A program made the translations under genes and the position numbers. From the IMG/VR virus record IMGVR_UViG_3300020391_000016, positions 1-28,622 of that record: 28,622 nt of DNA; one strand, 5' to 3'. This stretch comes from a virus. Positions 15,514-22,730 of the stretch are shown here, piece after piece. Within the stretch, counting starts at the first letter, position 1. Each line of letters opens with the position of its first letter. The notes below the pieces were generated by a model that was given only the letters and a program-made list of their open reading frames with translations, had not been told where the DNA came from and ran no database searches.

Positions 15514-16380
15514 TTATTGGAATTTGTATCTAATGATTACAACACCAGGTCCTCCAGTTGATCCTCCGCCGCCACCGCCGCCGCCAAGGTTAGTTCCGCC
15601 ATCTACTCCAGGTACAGCAGGTACAGGTCTTCCGTCTCCTCCGCCTCCAGATCCGCCAGTTCCACCACCGCCGGTTCCGCCGCCACCGCCGCCACCAGCG
15701 TAATTTACACCTGATCCAGTAATGCTGCTTGGTGCTCCAGCACCACCAGCACCATGATTAGGTGAACCAGCACCACCAGCACCACCACCACCGCCTGAGC
15801 CGTGAGGAGGGTGAGGGTGACCATTGCCACCAGGGTTTCCTTGAGAGGGACTTACAGGAGGTGTATTACCTGCTCCTCCAGTAGAACCACTAGTAAAATA
15901 TCCTGCACCACCGCCAGATCCACCTACGTTTCCAGCTCTTGGTCCGTTAGATACTCCGCCGCCACCGCCGGTGCTTGTAATAGTTGAAAAAACTGAGTCA
16001 CCACCTTTATTAGAATTAGTATTTCCTCCGCCATCTGGTCCAGTTCCACCAGCTCCAATGGTAACAGTAATATCACCATCTGCAACTGTAAGGGCATCAG
16101 TAGCTGCTAAAGGGTCGCCTGGATAATTTGTTCTCATTCCGCCAGCTCCGCCGCCAGCTCCATGAGGAGCATCGCTTCCACCGCCTCCACCAACTACCAG
16201 ATATCTTACCTTATCGCCATCTGTTGAGTCTGTTCCTGTTGTTACTGTAAAAGTTCCTGAGGAATTAAAAGTATGTATCTTATCATTACCTGAAGTTGTT
16301 ACCGTACCACCGGTTGCCTCCATAAATTCAGGTCTGCCACCTCCTGCTCCGAAACCTAATATTCTATATCCAAAAGACAT
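15514..16380 (-). CDS. Polyglycine-sandwich tail-fibre tip / adhesin-like protein
   Basis: A 288-residue protein. The N-terminal 65 residues are beta-rich (GGTVTTSGNDKIHTFNSSGT), followed by YLVVGGGGGSDAPHGAGGGA and about 200 residues made mostly of Gly-rich runs separated by short Ser/Thr/Asn/Pro/His loops. It ends GGPGVVIIRYKFQ. This layout resembles the polyglycine domain of receptor-binding adhesins such as gp38 of T4-like phage S16, where Gly helices carry variable recognition loops. A host-recognition role is therefore likely, but it is inferred from composition. A His/Pro loop (NGHPHPPHGSG) near residue 190 is unusual. The DNA is locally GC-rich from GGN codons, unlike its surroundings. 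The start follows AAGGAAT at usable distance. Confidence 0.65.
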   Translation of the reverse strand: MSFGYRILGFGAGGGRPEFMEATGGTVTTSGNDKIHTFNSSGTFTVTTGTDSTDGDKVRYLVVGGGGGSDAPHGAGGGAGGMRTNYPGDPLAATDALTVADGDITVTIGAGGTGPDGGGNTNSNKGGDSVFSTITSTGGGGGVSNGPRAGNVGGSGGGAGYFTSGSTGGAGNTPPVSPSQGNPGGNGHPHPPHGSGGGGGAGGAGSPNHGAGGAGAPSSITGSGVNYAGGGGGGGTGGGGTGGSGGGGDGRPVPAVPGVDGGTNLGGGGGGGGSTGGPGVVIIRYKFQ

Positions 16381-16392
16381 ATTTTATATTCC

Positions 16393-17607
16393 TTATGCGT
16401 CGTTAGCAGCATCTGTAGTGAAAAATATTTTTACTCCTAGTAATTTAGCATCTGCTGTTAAAGAGTCCTCAGATACATCTCTAGCTATTTGAAAAAACAC
16501 TTGTTCATCTGTGCTAGGGGACCCAGCTATAGTAACTGCTCCACTTTCTGCTGTAACGTCTAAATCGTTTGCTGTACCACTGTGTGCTTTTGCTGTAGGT
16601 GCAACTGCTGTTCCAAAAGCAGTATTGCAAGAATCATTATCTGCTATAGCAACACCAGATAAAGCCCAAGACACAGTTCCTGTGTTTGTTGAGTCAGCTG
16701 TAAAAAATGCTTGAAAAGTTATTGTGCCTTCGTTCCAAGATTTTGGAAAAGCAATAGCAAATTGACCATTCTCATCAGAGTCTTTGTCAAAATCTAAAGT
16801 TTTAATCTCAGGTCCATTCGATAATTCTACTTGACCAGCTTCTGCTCCGTTAGTAGTGTTAGGATACATAGCAACCGCTGGGACCCAAATAGTCTCTTTT
16901 CCTGCAACTTTGACTGCCGCTGATCCTGTTTTAAGAGCTCCTGTTCCTTTAGGATTAATATTTATATCAACATTAGTTTCTCCTGTTGCTGATAAAATTG
17001 GACCGTTTCCAGTTGCTGCGTTAGCTAAAGTAAATTCATTAACTGCCGAGCTTGTTGCAGTAAGATTAAGTAATTCATTTCCGTTTGTATCTGAAATTTT
17101 TGTTCCTATTGCGGGACTAGTTAAAGTTTTATTTGTTAAAGTTTGTGTTCCAGTTGTTGTAACATCTCCATCTCCAAAAGCTAAAGTTATGATATCCGGA
17201 TTAGTTCCATCGTTAGCTGATGCAAAAACTAATTGGTCACCTTTGTCTGTAGCTGAAAAAGTAAATGAATCTCCTGACCCAGTTATATATTTAAATTGTA
17301 CTGTGTAAGCTCCAGAACTAGAATTTCTTAAAATATAAAAAGTTTGAACATCTAAAGGTATTGTAACAACTGCATTACCACTTAATGATCCGGTAAACTC
17401 TATCATTCTGTGAGATAAAACTGCACCAGTCGATCCATCTGAAACAGATAAATCAACTGTTCCACCACTTGTTAATGCTTGTTGTGTAAATCCACCAGAA
17501 ATTTGTTCTATAATTTGTAAATTAGTATTAGTCTTCGTCCCCCATGTACCGGCGTTTTCACCAGTTGCCTGAAGTTCTACCCCTAAAGGTGTAAATGTTG
17601 ATGCCAT
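16393..17607 (-). CDS. Putative tail-fibre protein
   Basis: A 404-residue beta-rich protein beginning MASTFTPLGVELQATGENAG, with GTWGTKTNTNLQII shortly after. Residues about 150-167 carry TTTGTQTLTNKTLTSPAIGT, a segment very common in phage tail fibres, followed by a repeat-like ISDTNGNELLNL region. The C-terminal 160 residues form a separate Thr/Ala/Asp-rich beta domain that could be the exposed tip. It lies between the repeat protein and the polyglycine protein, so the three probably build one fibre or spike assembly. A good AGGAGATAAA ribosome-binding site precedes the ATG. The fibre call is by motif and position; the receptor is unknown. Confidence 0.68.
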   Translation of the reverse strand: MASTFTPLGVELQATGENAGTWGTKTNTNLQIIEQISGGFTQQALTSGGTVDLSVSDGSTGAVLSHRMIEFTGSLSGNAVVTIPLDVQTFYILRNSSSGAYTVQFKYITGSGDSFTFSATDKGDQLVFASANDGTNPDIITLAFGDGDVTTTGTQTLTNKTLTSPAIGTKISDTNGNELLNLTATSSAVNEFTLANAATGNGPILSATGETNVDININPKGTGALKTGSAAVKVAGKETIWVPAVAMYPNTTNGAEAGQVELSNGPEIKTLDFDKDSDENGQFAIAFPKSWNEGTITFQAFFTADSTNTGTVSWALSGVAIADNDSCNTAFGTAVAPTAKAHSGTANDLDVTAESGAVTIAGSPSTDEQVFFQIARDVSEDSLTADAKLLGVKIFFTTDAANDA

Positions 17608-17622
17608 AATTTTTATCTCCTA

Positions 17623-18822
17623 TTACGCTGCTACGTCTGTATAACTTGTATTAGAACCTGTGTCAATAGCTTGATATGCTTGAATTCCAAAGCCTGAAGC
17701 TGTTCCAAATCCAGCTACAGAAACAGTTGCAGATTGACCTGTTAAACCCATTACATCTGCAGGTGCAATTGATCCAACAGAAGATGTAAATGAAACTCCT
17801 GTTAATCCCATTACATCAGCAGGTAAAATTGATCCAACAGATGAAGTTGTAGATTGACCCGTTAAATCTATAACAGGACTTGATCCAATAGCAATACTAC
17901 CAACGTTAAAAGATGCTGATACTCCTGTTAATCCCATCACATCAGAAGGGGATAAAGAACCAACACTTGAAGTAGAAGCTTGACCAGTTAATCCAACAAT
18001 TTCTTGTGTAGGATCTAAACTTCCTACAGATACAGTCGCTGAAACTCCTGTTAAAGAAAATTCTGCATTACTAATTATTGTAGGAGAACCAACACTACCT
18101 GTTGCCGATACTCCTGTTAATCCCATTACATCAGCAGGATTTAAAGTAAACATACCCCAACCGTTATCTCCCCAAGATGCATTACCCCAACCATTAGCAC
18201 CTGAGTTTGACGTAATTGCATCAGGAGCAGTTAGTTCTACCGTAAAACTTGATTCACCCCAAGACTCTGCATTCCAAGTATCTCTACCCCAACCTTGTTC
18301 AGGAAAAGGAATTAAATCTCCAACAGAGGAGGTTATTGATTGACCAGTTAGAAATACCGTTTCATCACTAAGTTCACCCCACTCACCATCGTTCCATGCT
18401 TTTGCACCCCAACCCGTTGTAAAAGCTTCACTTATTCCCCATAAATTTGCACCCCAAGTTCCTGCTCCCCAAAAATCAACATTAGGTGTGTTTGCTTGTC
18501 CACCCATGGCAGGATGACTAGAACAATAATAATATAAAGTTGGTGCATCAGCAGCTACCTCTATTTGTGTGTAAGCTCCAGATGATCCTGGAGTTCCGTT
18601 GGTAGTTACATTAGTGGTATACTCACTTCCTCCGGAGTGTGTACCGTCAGATGTTGTAGAAAGTCTTAAAGGATGTGTGCTATTTGATGAATCAGATTGA
18701 TCAAATCTAAAAGTTGCACCTTCAACTAATTCTAAGGTAGCTTGTTGTACACCGTCAATAAAATATTTATTTCCGGAACCGGTGCTTACCACCGTTACTG
18801 TAAAGGTTCTAGTAACGGACAT
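17623..18822 (-). CDS. Virion fibre protein with cupredoxin-like domain, Trp triplets and 20-residue repeats
   Basis: A 399-residue, three-part protein. Residues 1-110 look like a cupredoxin: GNKYFIDGVQQATLELVEG, then FDQSDSSNSTHPLRLST with H50, and LYYYCSSHPAMGG with C100, H103 and M106, a full His/Cys/His/Met set for type-1 copper. Residues 118-223 contain four Trp triplets with exact five-residue spacing: W118/123/128, W138/143/148, W178/183/188 and W212/217/222, mostly followed by Gly. Residues about 158-370 contain eight repeats around LTGVSATxSVGS. Such repeats suit a long, surface-exposed virion fibre. Whether copper binds is untested, and some marine phage proteins may use this fold purely structurally. 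A Shine-Dalgarno (AAAGGAG) precedes the ATG. Confidence 0.65.
   Translation of the reverse strand: MSVTRTFTVTVVSTGSGNKYFIDGVQQATLELVEGATFRFDQSDSSNSTHPLRLSTTSDGTHSGGSEYTTNVTTNGTPGSSGAYTQIEVAADAPTLYYYCSSHPAMGGQANTPNVDFWGAGTWGANLWGISEAFTTGWGAKAWNDGEWGELSDETVFLTGQSITSSVGDLIPFPEQGWGRDTWNAESWGESSFTVELTAPDAITSNSGANGWGNASWGDNGWGMFTLNPADVMGLTGVSATGSVGSPTIISNAEFSLTGVSATVSVGSLDPTQEIVGLTGQASTSSVGSLSPSDVMGLTGVSASFNVGSIAIGSSPVIDLTGQSTTSSVGSILPADVMGLTGVSFTSSVGSIAPADVMGLTGQSATVSVAGFGTASGFGIQAYQAIDTGSNTSYTDVAA
17713..18351 (-). repeat. Eight tandem copies of a ~20-residue LTG..SVGS unit
   Basis: Within the fibre protein, LTG(V/Q)S-type units begin at residues 158, 235, 257, 278, 298, 320, 340 and 360. The first is separated from the rest by a Trp-rich stretch. 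At DNA level the copies remain similar, for example repeated CCTGTTAATCCCAT blocks, which suggests recent duplication and a possibility of copy-number change by recombination. Confidence 0.75.
18154..18471 (-). repeat. Four W-x4-W-x4-W-G triplets
   Basis: Residues 118-223 of the fibre protein contain twelve tryptophans in four groups of three, each spaced exactly five residues apart. Glycine follows the outer tryptophans. The groups are 10, 30 and 24 residues apart, so the first two are adjacent and the others are set between LTG repeats. Confidence 0.75.
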
Positions 18823-18836
18823 ACCGCGTTACTCCT

Positions 18837-19268
18837 TTACGCTAATCTTATGATCGCGTTGCTTGCGTCTGGTGTAGGAAATTGAATTGTAAAAGTTCCG
18901 GATGTTACAGTTTTATCGCCACCAAATGCTACAACCACACATGCAGGATCTCCTGAAGCTGAATCGTTGTATATTAAACAACCGTTTGCAGTAAAACTTG
19001 CACTTGTATAACTAACATCAGTAAAATCACAAACTGCTGTTGTGCTGTCAGCAACCGGATCGCTACTTGTAAGTGTTGCGCCTGCAGCTGTGTACCCTGT
19101 TCCGGATATTTCGTTAGAAGTTGAATATGCTGTTGTGGAAGCTCCTAAAGATGCTGAACTTGTATAAAGAGCTATTTTAAAAGTGTTTCCACCTGATGCG
19201 CTAAAATTATGAACTCCTTTTAAAAGTTCAACTTTAAAACTTGTGCAAACTGCCGATGTTATTGCCAT
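18837..19268 (-). CDS. Putative virion (fibre-associated) protein, 143 aa
   Basis: A beta-rich 143-residue protein with segments FKIALYTSSASLGASTTAYS (about 30-49) and NEISGTGYTAAGATL. From memory these are widespread in marine phage structural clusters. The Ser/Thr/Ala-rich composition and regular strand pattern suggest one compact beta-sandwich. Four cysteines (residues 8, 80, 96, 109) are notable for a phage structural protein. A strong AGGAGATAAA ribosome-binding site precedes the ATG, almost the same as that of the fibre gene at 16393-17607. It lies between head-tail adaptor and fibre genes, so a tail role is likely; the exact position in the particle is unknown. Confidence 0.6.
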   Translation of the reverse strand: MAITSAVCTSFKVELLKGVHNFSASGGNTFKIALYTSSASLGASTTAYSTSNEISGTGYTAAGATLTSSDPVADSTTAVCDFTDVSYTSASFTANGCLIYNDSASGDPACVVVAFGGDKTVTSGTFTIQFPTPDASNAIIRLA

Positions 19269-19281
19269 AATTTATCTCCTA

Positions 19282-19986
19282 TTAAGGTGAAGTTGATTCG
19301 ATTTTAAATCTGACGGTTCCATCAGTATAATCATCTCGTCTTCTTCGACCAGTTTGCTCAATTGCAAACTTCTGTACCTCTTGTTTATATTTATTTTCAT
19401 ATAATGTCAACATATCTATCGGACCTTTTAAGAAACTATATGCCTCCGACAGACAGCAATATAATAGGCCATTAGGAAAGTTAAGACTTATATAATTAGT
19501 ATCATTGTTCTCTAATAAAGCTGGGGCTGCATTAAAATGAACCCTAAATTTGTAAGTTGTATCAGGGACAGGAGCAAACATCATTCTACCAGATGTAGTA
19601 TCAGACTCTCCTGTACCACCACCAAACATAGCATAATATTTTGGTTGACCTCTTTTTGCTGATTCTGTTGATGATATATATTCTTGTAAGTAAGTGACAT
19701 CTTTTTTTTCTAACCAGACATTGGGTCCAGTTATAGCTGAAGTAGAGTCATAAACCTGTATACCTCTAATAAAAACAGCACCTGCTGGAGCATTAATTGT
19801 TTCTTGACCAGTAACTAAATTACCTGATTGTTGTTTTCTATCTGCATCTATAGGAACATCTCTAAATATTCTATATTGTGCATTTAGTATTATGTTCTCT
19901 AAAACAGAGTCTGACAAAACAGTAGAGTCTGTTTCAGTGTAACTTCTTATTTGTGTTTTTAATCCTGATGCACTTAATCCTGCCAT
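19282..19986 (-). CDS. Putative head-tail adaptor-type protein
   Basis: A 234-residue protein that starts helical (LSASGLKTQIRSYTETDSTV) and has a beta-rich middle with MMFAPVPDTTYKFRVHFNAA. It then returns to helices (LLYCCLSEAYSFLKGP, then IDMLTLYENKYKQEVQKFA) and ends with a basic RRRRDDY tail. The helix/beta/helix order with a late 'ENKYKQEV' helix is typical of adaptor or head-completion proteins of marine short-tailed phages. The identification is by pattern and position only. A TAATG junction with the upstream gene at 19986 couples it to the other connector genes. Confidence 0.55.
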   Translation of the reverse strand: MAGLSASGLKTQIRSYTETDSTVLSDSVLENIILNAQYRIFRDVPIDADRKQQSGNLVTGQETINAPAGAVFIRGIQVYDSTSAITGPNVWLEKKDVTYLQEYISSTESAKRGQPKYYAMFGGGTGESDTTSGRMMFAPVPDTTYKFRVHFNAAPALLENNDTNYISLNFPNGLLYCCLSEAYSFLKGPIDMLTLYENKYKQEVQKFAIEQTGRRRRDDYTDGTVRFKIESTSP

Positions 19987-20480
19987 TATGCTGTTACGGT
20001 GACTGGCCCTGCTGAAGCTATGTCACCTCCTCCTTTTAATGTTTCTGAAGCTGTAACTCCAGAATTAAACGTATAAGTATTATCACTAACTTTAGTAATT
20101 GTATACCCTCCAGATGCATTAATTGTTGCTGCTGGTAAATTAGCAACGTTTGAAGCGTCTCTAAATCTAACAGTGTCACTTGTTGATCTACCATGATCTG
20201 GTTCTTTAACTGTTACAGTTGTTGACCCATTTGTAATAGTAAAAGGATTTGAAGGTAAAAGATTAGGCACAGCCGTTTCTGTTCTATCAACCCTAACATT
20301 TCTTATTGCTATTCCATCAGCACTGGATGGTCTAGGTTCTAATTGTGGTTGTTTAGGTTCAAATTCAGATACGTGCACGATAGATCCATTCCATTCTCTA
20401 ACCATTTCTCTATATGGAAACTCTAAACCAGATCTATCTGATATTGCTTTTGCATATTTTCCTGTTGCGTATTTTGGCAT
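19986..20480 (-). CDS. Conserved-type virion protein with small beta module
   Basis: A 164-residue protein. Its N-terminal 50 residues (GKYAKAISDRSGLEFPYREM, then VREWNGSIVHVSEFEPKQPQ) look like a conserved peptide seen beside adaptor genes in pelagic phages. Residues about 80-155 form a small beta module (TITNGSTTVTV...DHGRSTSD...GGYTITKVSDNTYTF). That module resembles the insertion at residues 106-182 of the nozzle protein at 6347-8533. The function is unknown; it may bridge connector and tail. TAATG junctions bind it to both neighbours. Confidence 0.6.
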   Translation of the reverse strand: MPKYATGKYAKAISDRSGLEFPYREMVREWNGSIVHVSEFEPKQPQLEPRPSSADGIAIRNVRVDRTETAVPNLLPSNPFTITNGSTTVTVKEPDHGRSTSDTVRFRDASNVANLPAATINASGGYTITKVSDNTYTFNSGVTASETLKGGGDIASAGPVTVTA

Positions 20481-21229
20481 TATGCTCCTGGGTAATAAAC
20501 TTTTGGTGTAATATAAGTGCTAGATGCTGAGCCATCTTCAGATAAAGCTCTAGCTAATTCGTCTTCATAAAATAATTTCATAGCTTGTAATCTTTCAGGT
20601 GCATATTTTTGTGCTAAATAATATGCAAGTCCTGCTGTCATACAAGGCACAAATCTAAATGGCACGTCTGTTGCATTTGTATAATCTCCTGCATCTTGAA
20701 TTCTTTTTATGTAATAGAAATGCATATCTTTAGATGCATTTGTTGAATCGGGTGTTGGATACACTTGAATGCTAACATGATCTATAAATCTTTGTACAAA
20801 GTATTGATTGGGTGTGCCTTTTGAAAGTTTATTTGAAAAACCTGCATAAGTGGATCTATCCACTTTTGTCATTGGCGAGTCTGATTGTGTAGTTTGAGTT
20901 CTATTAGATCTTAATTGTGCTTCAAGAACATCGGAAATACCATAAATACCATTTGGATTTGATGTTGCACTTGTGCCATCAGAACTAGCTCTAAAAAATT
21001 TGTACTCTGCTTGTCCTTCAATTAAATCTAAATCAAGTTCACCTATTTCCCAATAGTGAATACCTCTATTGCCCCATTCTTGAAATAAAATATTAAGAGA
21101 TCTTCTTGCAGATTTAAGTTGATAACCTGCAACATTTCTTAAGCCTATACGTTCAAAAGCATCCTCTATTATCTCATCAATAGCAAAAGTTTTATCAAAC
21201 GTTGTTGTTCCAGAGGTAGTATTAGCCAT
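20480..21229 (-). CDS. Putative head-tail adaptor (P22 gp4 / T7 gp11-like)
   Basis: A 249-residue protein. The N-terminal helices IDEIIEDAFERIGL and LKSARRSLNILFQEWGNRGI (about residues 17-76) are the typical start of gp4/gp11-type adaptors, which bind below the portal and begin the tail. A beta region follows (VSIQVYPTPDS), then a C-terminal helical hairpin (MTAGLAYYLAQKYA and ERLQAMKLFYEDELARALSE). The gene precedes the other connector genes and follows the capsid region, as expected. Assignment rests on helix pattern and order, not on a search. The TAATG junction at 20480 links it to the next gene. Confidence 0.6.
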   Translation of the reverse strand: MANTTSGTTTFDKTFAIDEIIEDAFERIGLRNVAGYQLKSARRSLNILFQEWGNRGIHYWEIGELDLDLIEGQAEYKFFRASSDGTSATSNPNGIYGISDVLEAQLRSNRTQTTQSDSPMTKVDRSTYAGFSNKLSKGTPNQYFVQRFIDHVSIQVYPTPDSTNASKDMHFYYIKRIQDAGDYTNATDVPFRFVPCMTAGLAYYLAQKYAPERLQAMKLFYEDELARALSEDGSASSTYITPKVYYPGA

Positions 21230-21237
21230 TTAAACTC

Positions 21238-21534
21238 CTAGCCAGTGTAACCAATAGTAACAGATGTAGTATTTGTTATTGTAGCATGTAAAGTTGTTTC
21301 AAATCTAATACCATTTCCAGGCATGTAAATATCTAAACCTTCTGTGCCAAAATCAGCTTCAAACACTTTATCTCCACTGCCATCACTACTGTTTCTTAAA
21401 ATTAGTTTAGAACTAGCCACTCCTTCACACTGAATGTAAGTAACTCTACATGGACCCATGTTAGTAGATCCACCAGAAATAGTTTTTACCTGTCCTGTAC
21501 TAGTTATTGTAGTAAACTTCTGATCTGAACTCAT
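21238..21534 (-). CDS. Small beta-rich virion protein, 98 aa
   Basis: A 98-residue beta-rich protein with KFTTITSTGQVKTISGG at the start, KLILRNSSDGSGDKVFEADF in the middle and YMPGNGIRFETTLHATITNT near the end. It resembles in general pattern the small protein at 4727-5068, which could reflect a shared small sandwich fold used for decoration. There is no direct evidence of location. It follows the UUCG hairpin at 21559-21574 and has a clear AAGGAG ribosome-binding site, so it may be translated independently of the gene before it. Confidence 0.55.
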   Translation of the reverse strand: MSSDQKFTTITSTGQVKTISGGSTNMGPCRVTYIQCEGVASSKLILRNSSDGSGDKVFEADFGTEGLDIYMPGNGIRFETTLHATITNTTSVTIGYTG

Positions 21535-21558
21535 ATTTTTCTCCTTAAAATTTAAGCA

Positions 21559-21574
21559 TGGGGCCGAAGCCCCA
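21559..21574 (-). terminator. GC-rich hairpin with UUCG loop
   Basis: On the minus strand TGGGGC-TTCG-GCCCCA forms a perfect 6-bp stem closed by a C(UUCG)G tetraloop, an exceptionally stable RNA hairpin. It sits just after the stop of the virion gene at 21589-22131 and before the ribosome-binding site of the next gene. No clear U-tract follows, so it may be an mRNA 3'-end stabiliser or partial terminator rather than a full intrinsic terminator. Confidence 0.6.
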
Positions 21575-21588
21575 CACTAAATTAATTA

Positions 21589-22131
21589 TTAACTTACGGC
21601 TGCACTAAAAGGTGTAGCTGCATCACCAGTGCCACCAGTGTTCACTTGAACACCCCATCTATTTGCACCGATTGCTTTGCAAGTTATGATTGTTCCAGCT
21701 AGTCCACCTGTTGTACTACCGTTTAAAGTAATAGTATCAGATGCTGCCGCAGTCATAAAACCTTCAGCATTGTCGTTTGTATCCGTATCAACGATGATTG
21801 CATTACCAGTCATCGTGTCATTAGCGTTAGCAACTTGTAAAATAAAGTCACCAGTTTTAGTTGTTCCAATGTATATCTCAAAAGAAGCACCTAAATTGTT
21901 CGCTGAGTTTGGATCGTTACCTGGTCCTGCAACACCTGAATCAGATGATGAGTTAATCGCAGGTAAAGTCAAAGTAGCTGCACCAGCAACATTGTGGTAC
22001 AACATTCTACCAGCATGTGAATCAACAGTTAAAGAAGTTGCACCGGCTGCAATTGATACAGAGTTTCCAGTTCCAACACCTTGAAAACCATTAATAGATT
22101 TTACTGGTCCTTGAAATGTAGTTTTTGCCAT
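21589..22131 (-). CDS. Putative virion structural (decoration-type) protein
   Basis: A 180-residue beta-rich protein beginning MAKTTFQGPVKSINGFQGVG. Segments ATSLTVDSHAGRMLYHNVAG, GDFILQVANANDTMTG and NRWGVQVNTGGTGDAATPFS are typical of small capsid-surface proteins of pelagic phages, as I remember them. Very low Lys/Arg content and high Thr/Ala/Gly suit an exposed, abundant protein. It has the strongest ribosome-binding site in the region (AGGAGGATATAATT then ATG), is preceded by the longest gap in the window with a stem-loop, and is followed by a UUCG hairpin. This setting suggests high, separately tuned expression. A head-fibre or decoration role is inferred. Confidence 0.55.
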   Translation of the reverse strand: MAKTTFQGPVKSINGFQGVGTGNSVSIAAGATSLTVDSHAGRMLYHNVAGAATLTLPAINSSSDSGVAGPGNDPNSANNLGASFEIYIGTTKTGDFILQVANANDTMTGNAIIVDTDTNDNAEGFMTAAASDTITLNGSTTGGLAGTIITCKAIGANRWGVQVNTGGTGDAATPFSAAVS

Positions 22132-22153
22132 AATTATATCCTCCTAGTTTTCC

Positions 22154-22194
22154 GAATACTGTCTCTAGGCCGTCGACTATACGCGTCAGTATTC
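22154..22194 (-). promoter_or_regulatory. Stem-loop in leader of virion gene
   Basis: GAATACTG and CAGTATTC form a perfect 8-bp inverted repeat around a 25-base loop. It lies just upstream of the AGGAGG ribosome-binding site of the gene at 21589-22131. The rest of the 22132-22292 interval is A+T-rich and shows no gene; it may contain a late promoter, but no confident consensus was found. The stem may regulate translation or protect the transcript 5' end. Confidence 0.4.
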
Positions 22195-22292
22195 TAATTA
22201 ATTGTATAGTAATAAAACTATATACTACATTTTAGTAGAGCGCAAGAGAGCCTGTGATGTGAATTAAATTTATTCAACGATGTAGCTTTTTA

Positions 22293-22520
22293 CTAAGTAG
22301 CTACTGAAACTTGAGGAGCCGCATCATCTATTTTATTTTGTGCATTAGCTTTTTCTGCTTCTGCAAGTTTGATCTGGCTAATTACTTCTCTGACTTTTCT
22401 GTCAATCTTAACCATATCGAGAGTATATTTACCCTCTTTCAGATGCTCCTGCTCCCATTGAAGATCTAGTCCCTTCTTCTTTGTGTAAAGGGTCTCCAGT
22501 TGTTGCATTATCGCCTCCAT
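22293..22520 (-). CDS. Small coiled-coil protein, 75 aa
   Basis: A charged, helical 75-residue protein (METLYT-like start, then KKGLDLQWEQEHLKEGKY and VREVISQIKLAEAEKANAQN). Heptad-like spacing suggests a coiled coil. The start at 22520 has AGGAGG at ideal distance. A second in-frame ATG at 22508 also has GGAGG in front, so either could be used. Its first 92 bases overlap the end of the gene at 22429-22710 in another frame. It follows the capsid gene, so a minor head or assembly role is possible. Function unknown. Confidence 0.55.
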   Translation of the reverse strand: MEAIMQQLETLYTKKKGLDLQWEQEHLKEGKYTLDMVKIDRKVREVISQIKLAEAEKANAQNKIDDAAPQVSVAT

Positions 22521-22710
22521 TTATAACCTCCTCATAGGTTATTCTGTTTACCCTTGGATCATGCATTTCTCCAAGAGACTCCCATTTTATATCAGATTTT
22601 CCCAATCTGTCAATGATAGCATTTTCTATATCTATGGGACCGTCTAAAGACTCAATAATAAAATCTGTTTTTAGTTGATATGCGAATATTTGTACTCTGA
22701 ATTTTTTCAT
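22429..22710 (-). CDS. Small hypothetical protein, 93 aa
   Basis: A 93-residue protein with a compact-looking alpha/beta N-terminal part (MKKFRVQIFAYQLKTDFIIE, then DIENAIIDRLGKSDIKWESL). A disordered Gly/Ser/Asn tail from about residue 65 (GGDNATTGDPLHKEEGTRSS) coincides with the overlap with the next gene. The tail's amino-acid make-up differs from the rest, as expected of sequence constrained by another frame. It starts shortly after the capsid terminator-like hairpin. Its ribosome-binding site is weak (GGTGAG). No function was recognised. Confidence 0.5.
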   Translation of the reverse strand: MKKFRVQIFAYQLKTDFIIESLDGPIDIENAIIDRLGKSDIKWESLGEMHDPRVNRITYEEVINGGDNATTGDPLHKEEGTRSSMGAGASERG

Positions 22711-22730
22711 TTTCTCACCGTTAATGATAA

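Noticed and set aside
15491-15703. Plus-strand proline-rich open frame
   Set aside because: It is the antisense image of the Gly-rich GGN codons of 15514-16380 and has no ribosome-binding site.
16856-17308. 150-codon plus-strand open frame
   Set aside because: It is fully inside the fibre gene 16393-17607, without a start signal or recognisable protein.
21677-22084. 135-codon plus-strand frame
   Set aside because: It is a shadow of the virion protein gene 21589-22131; low complexity of that gene keeps the opposite strand open.
22205-22225. Possible T7-like promoter (CTATAC, AATTAATTAG)
   Set aside because: Only short fragments resemble the T7 consensus, and no phage RNA polymerase gene is visible to support it.
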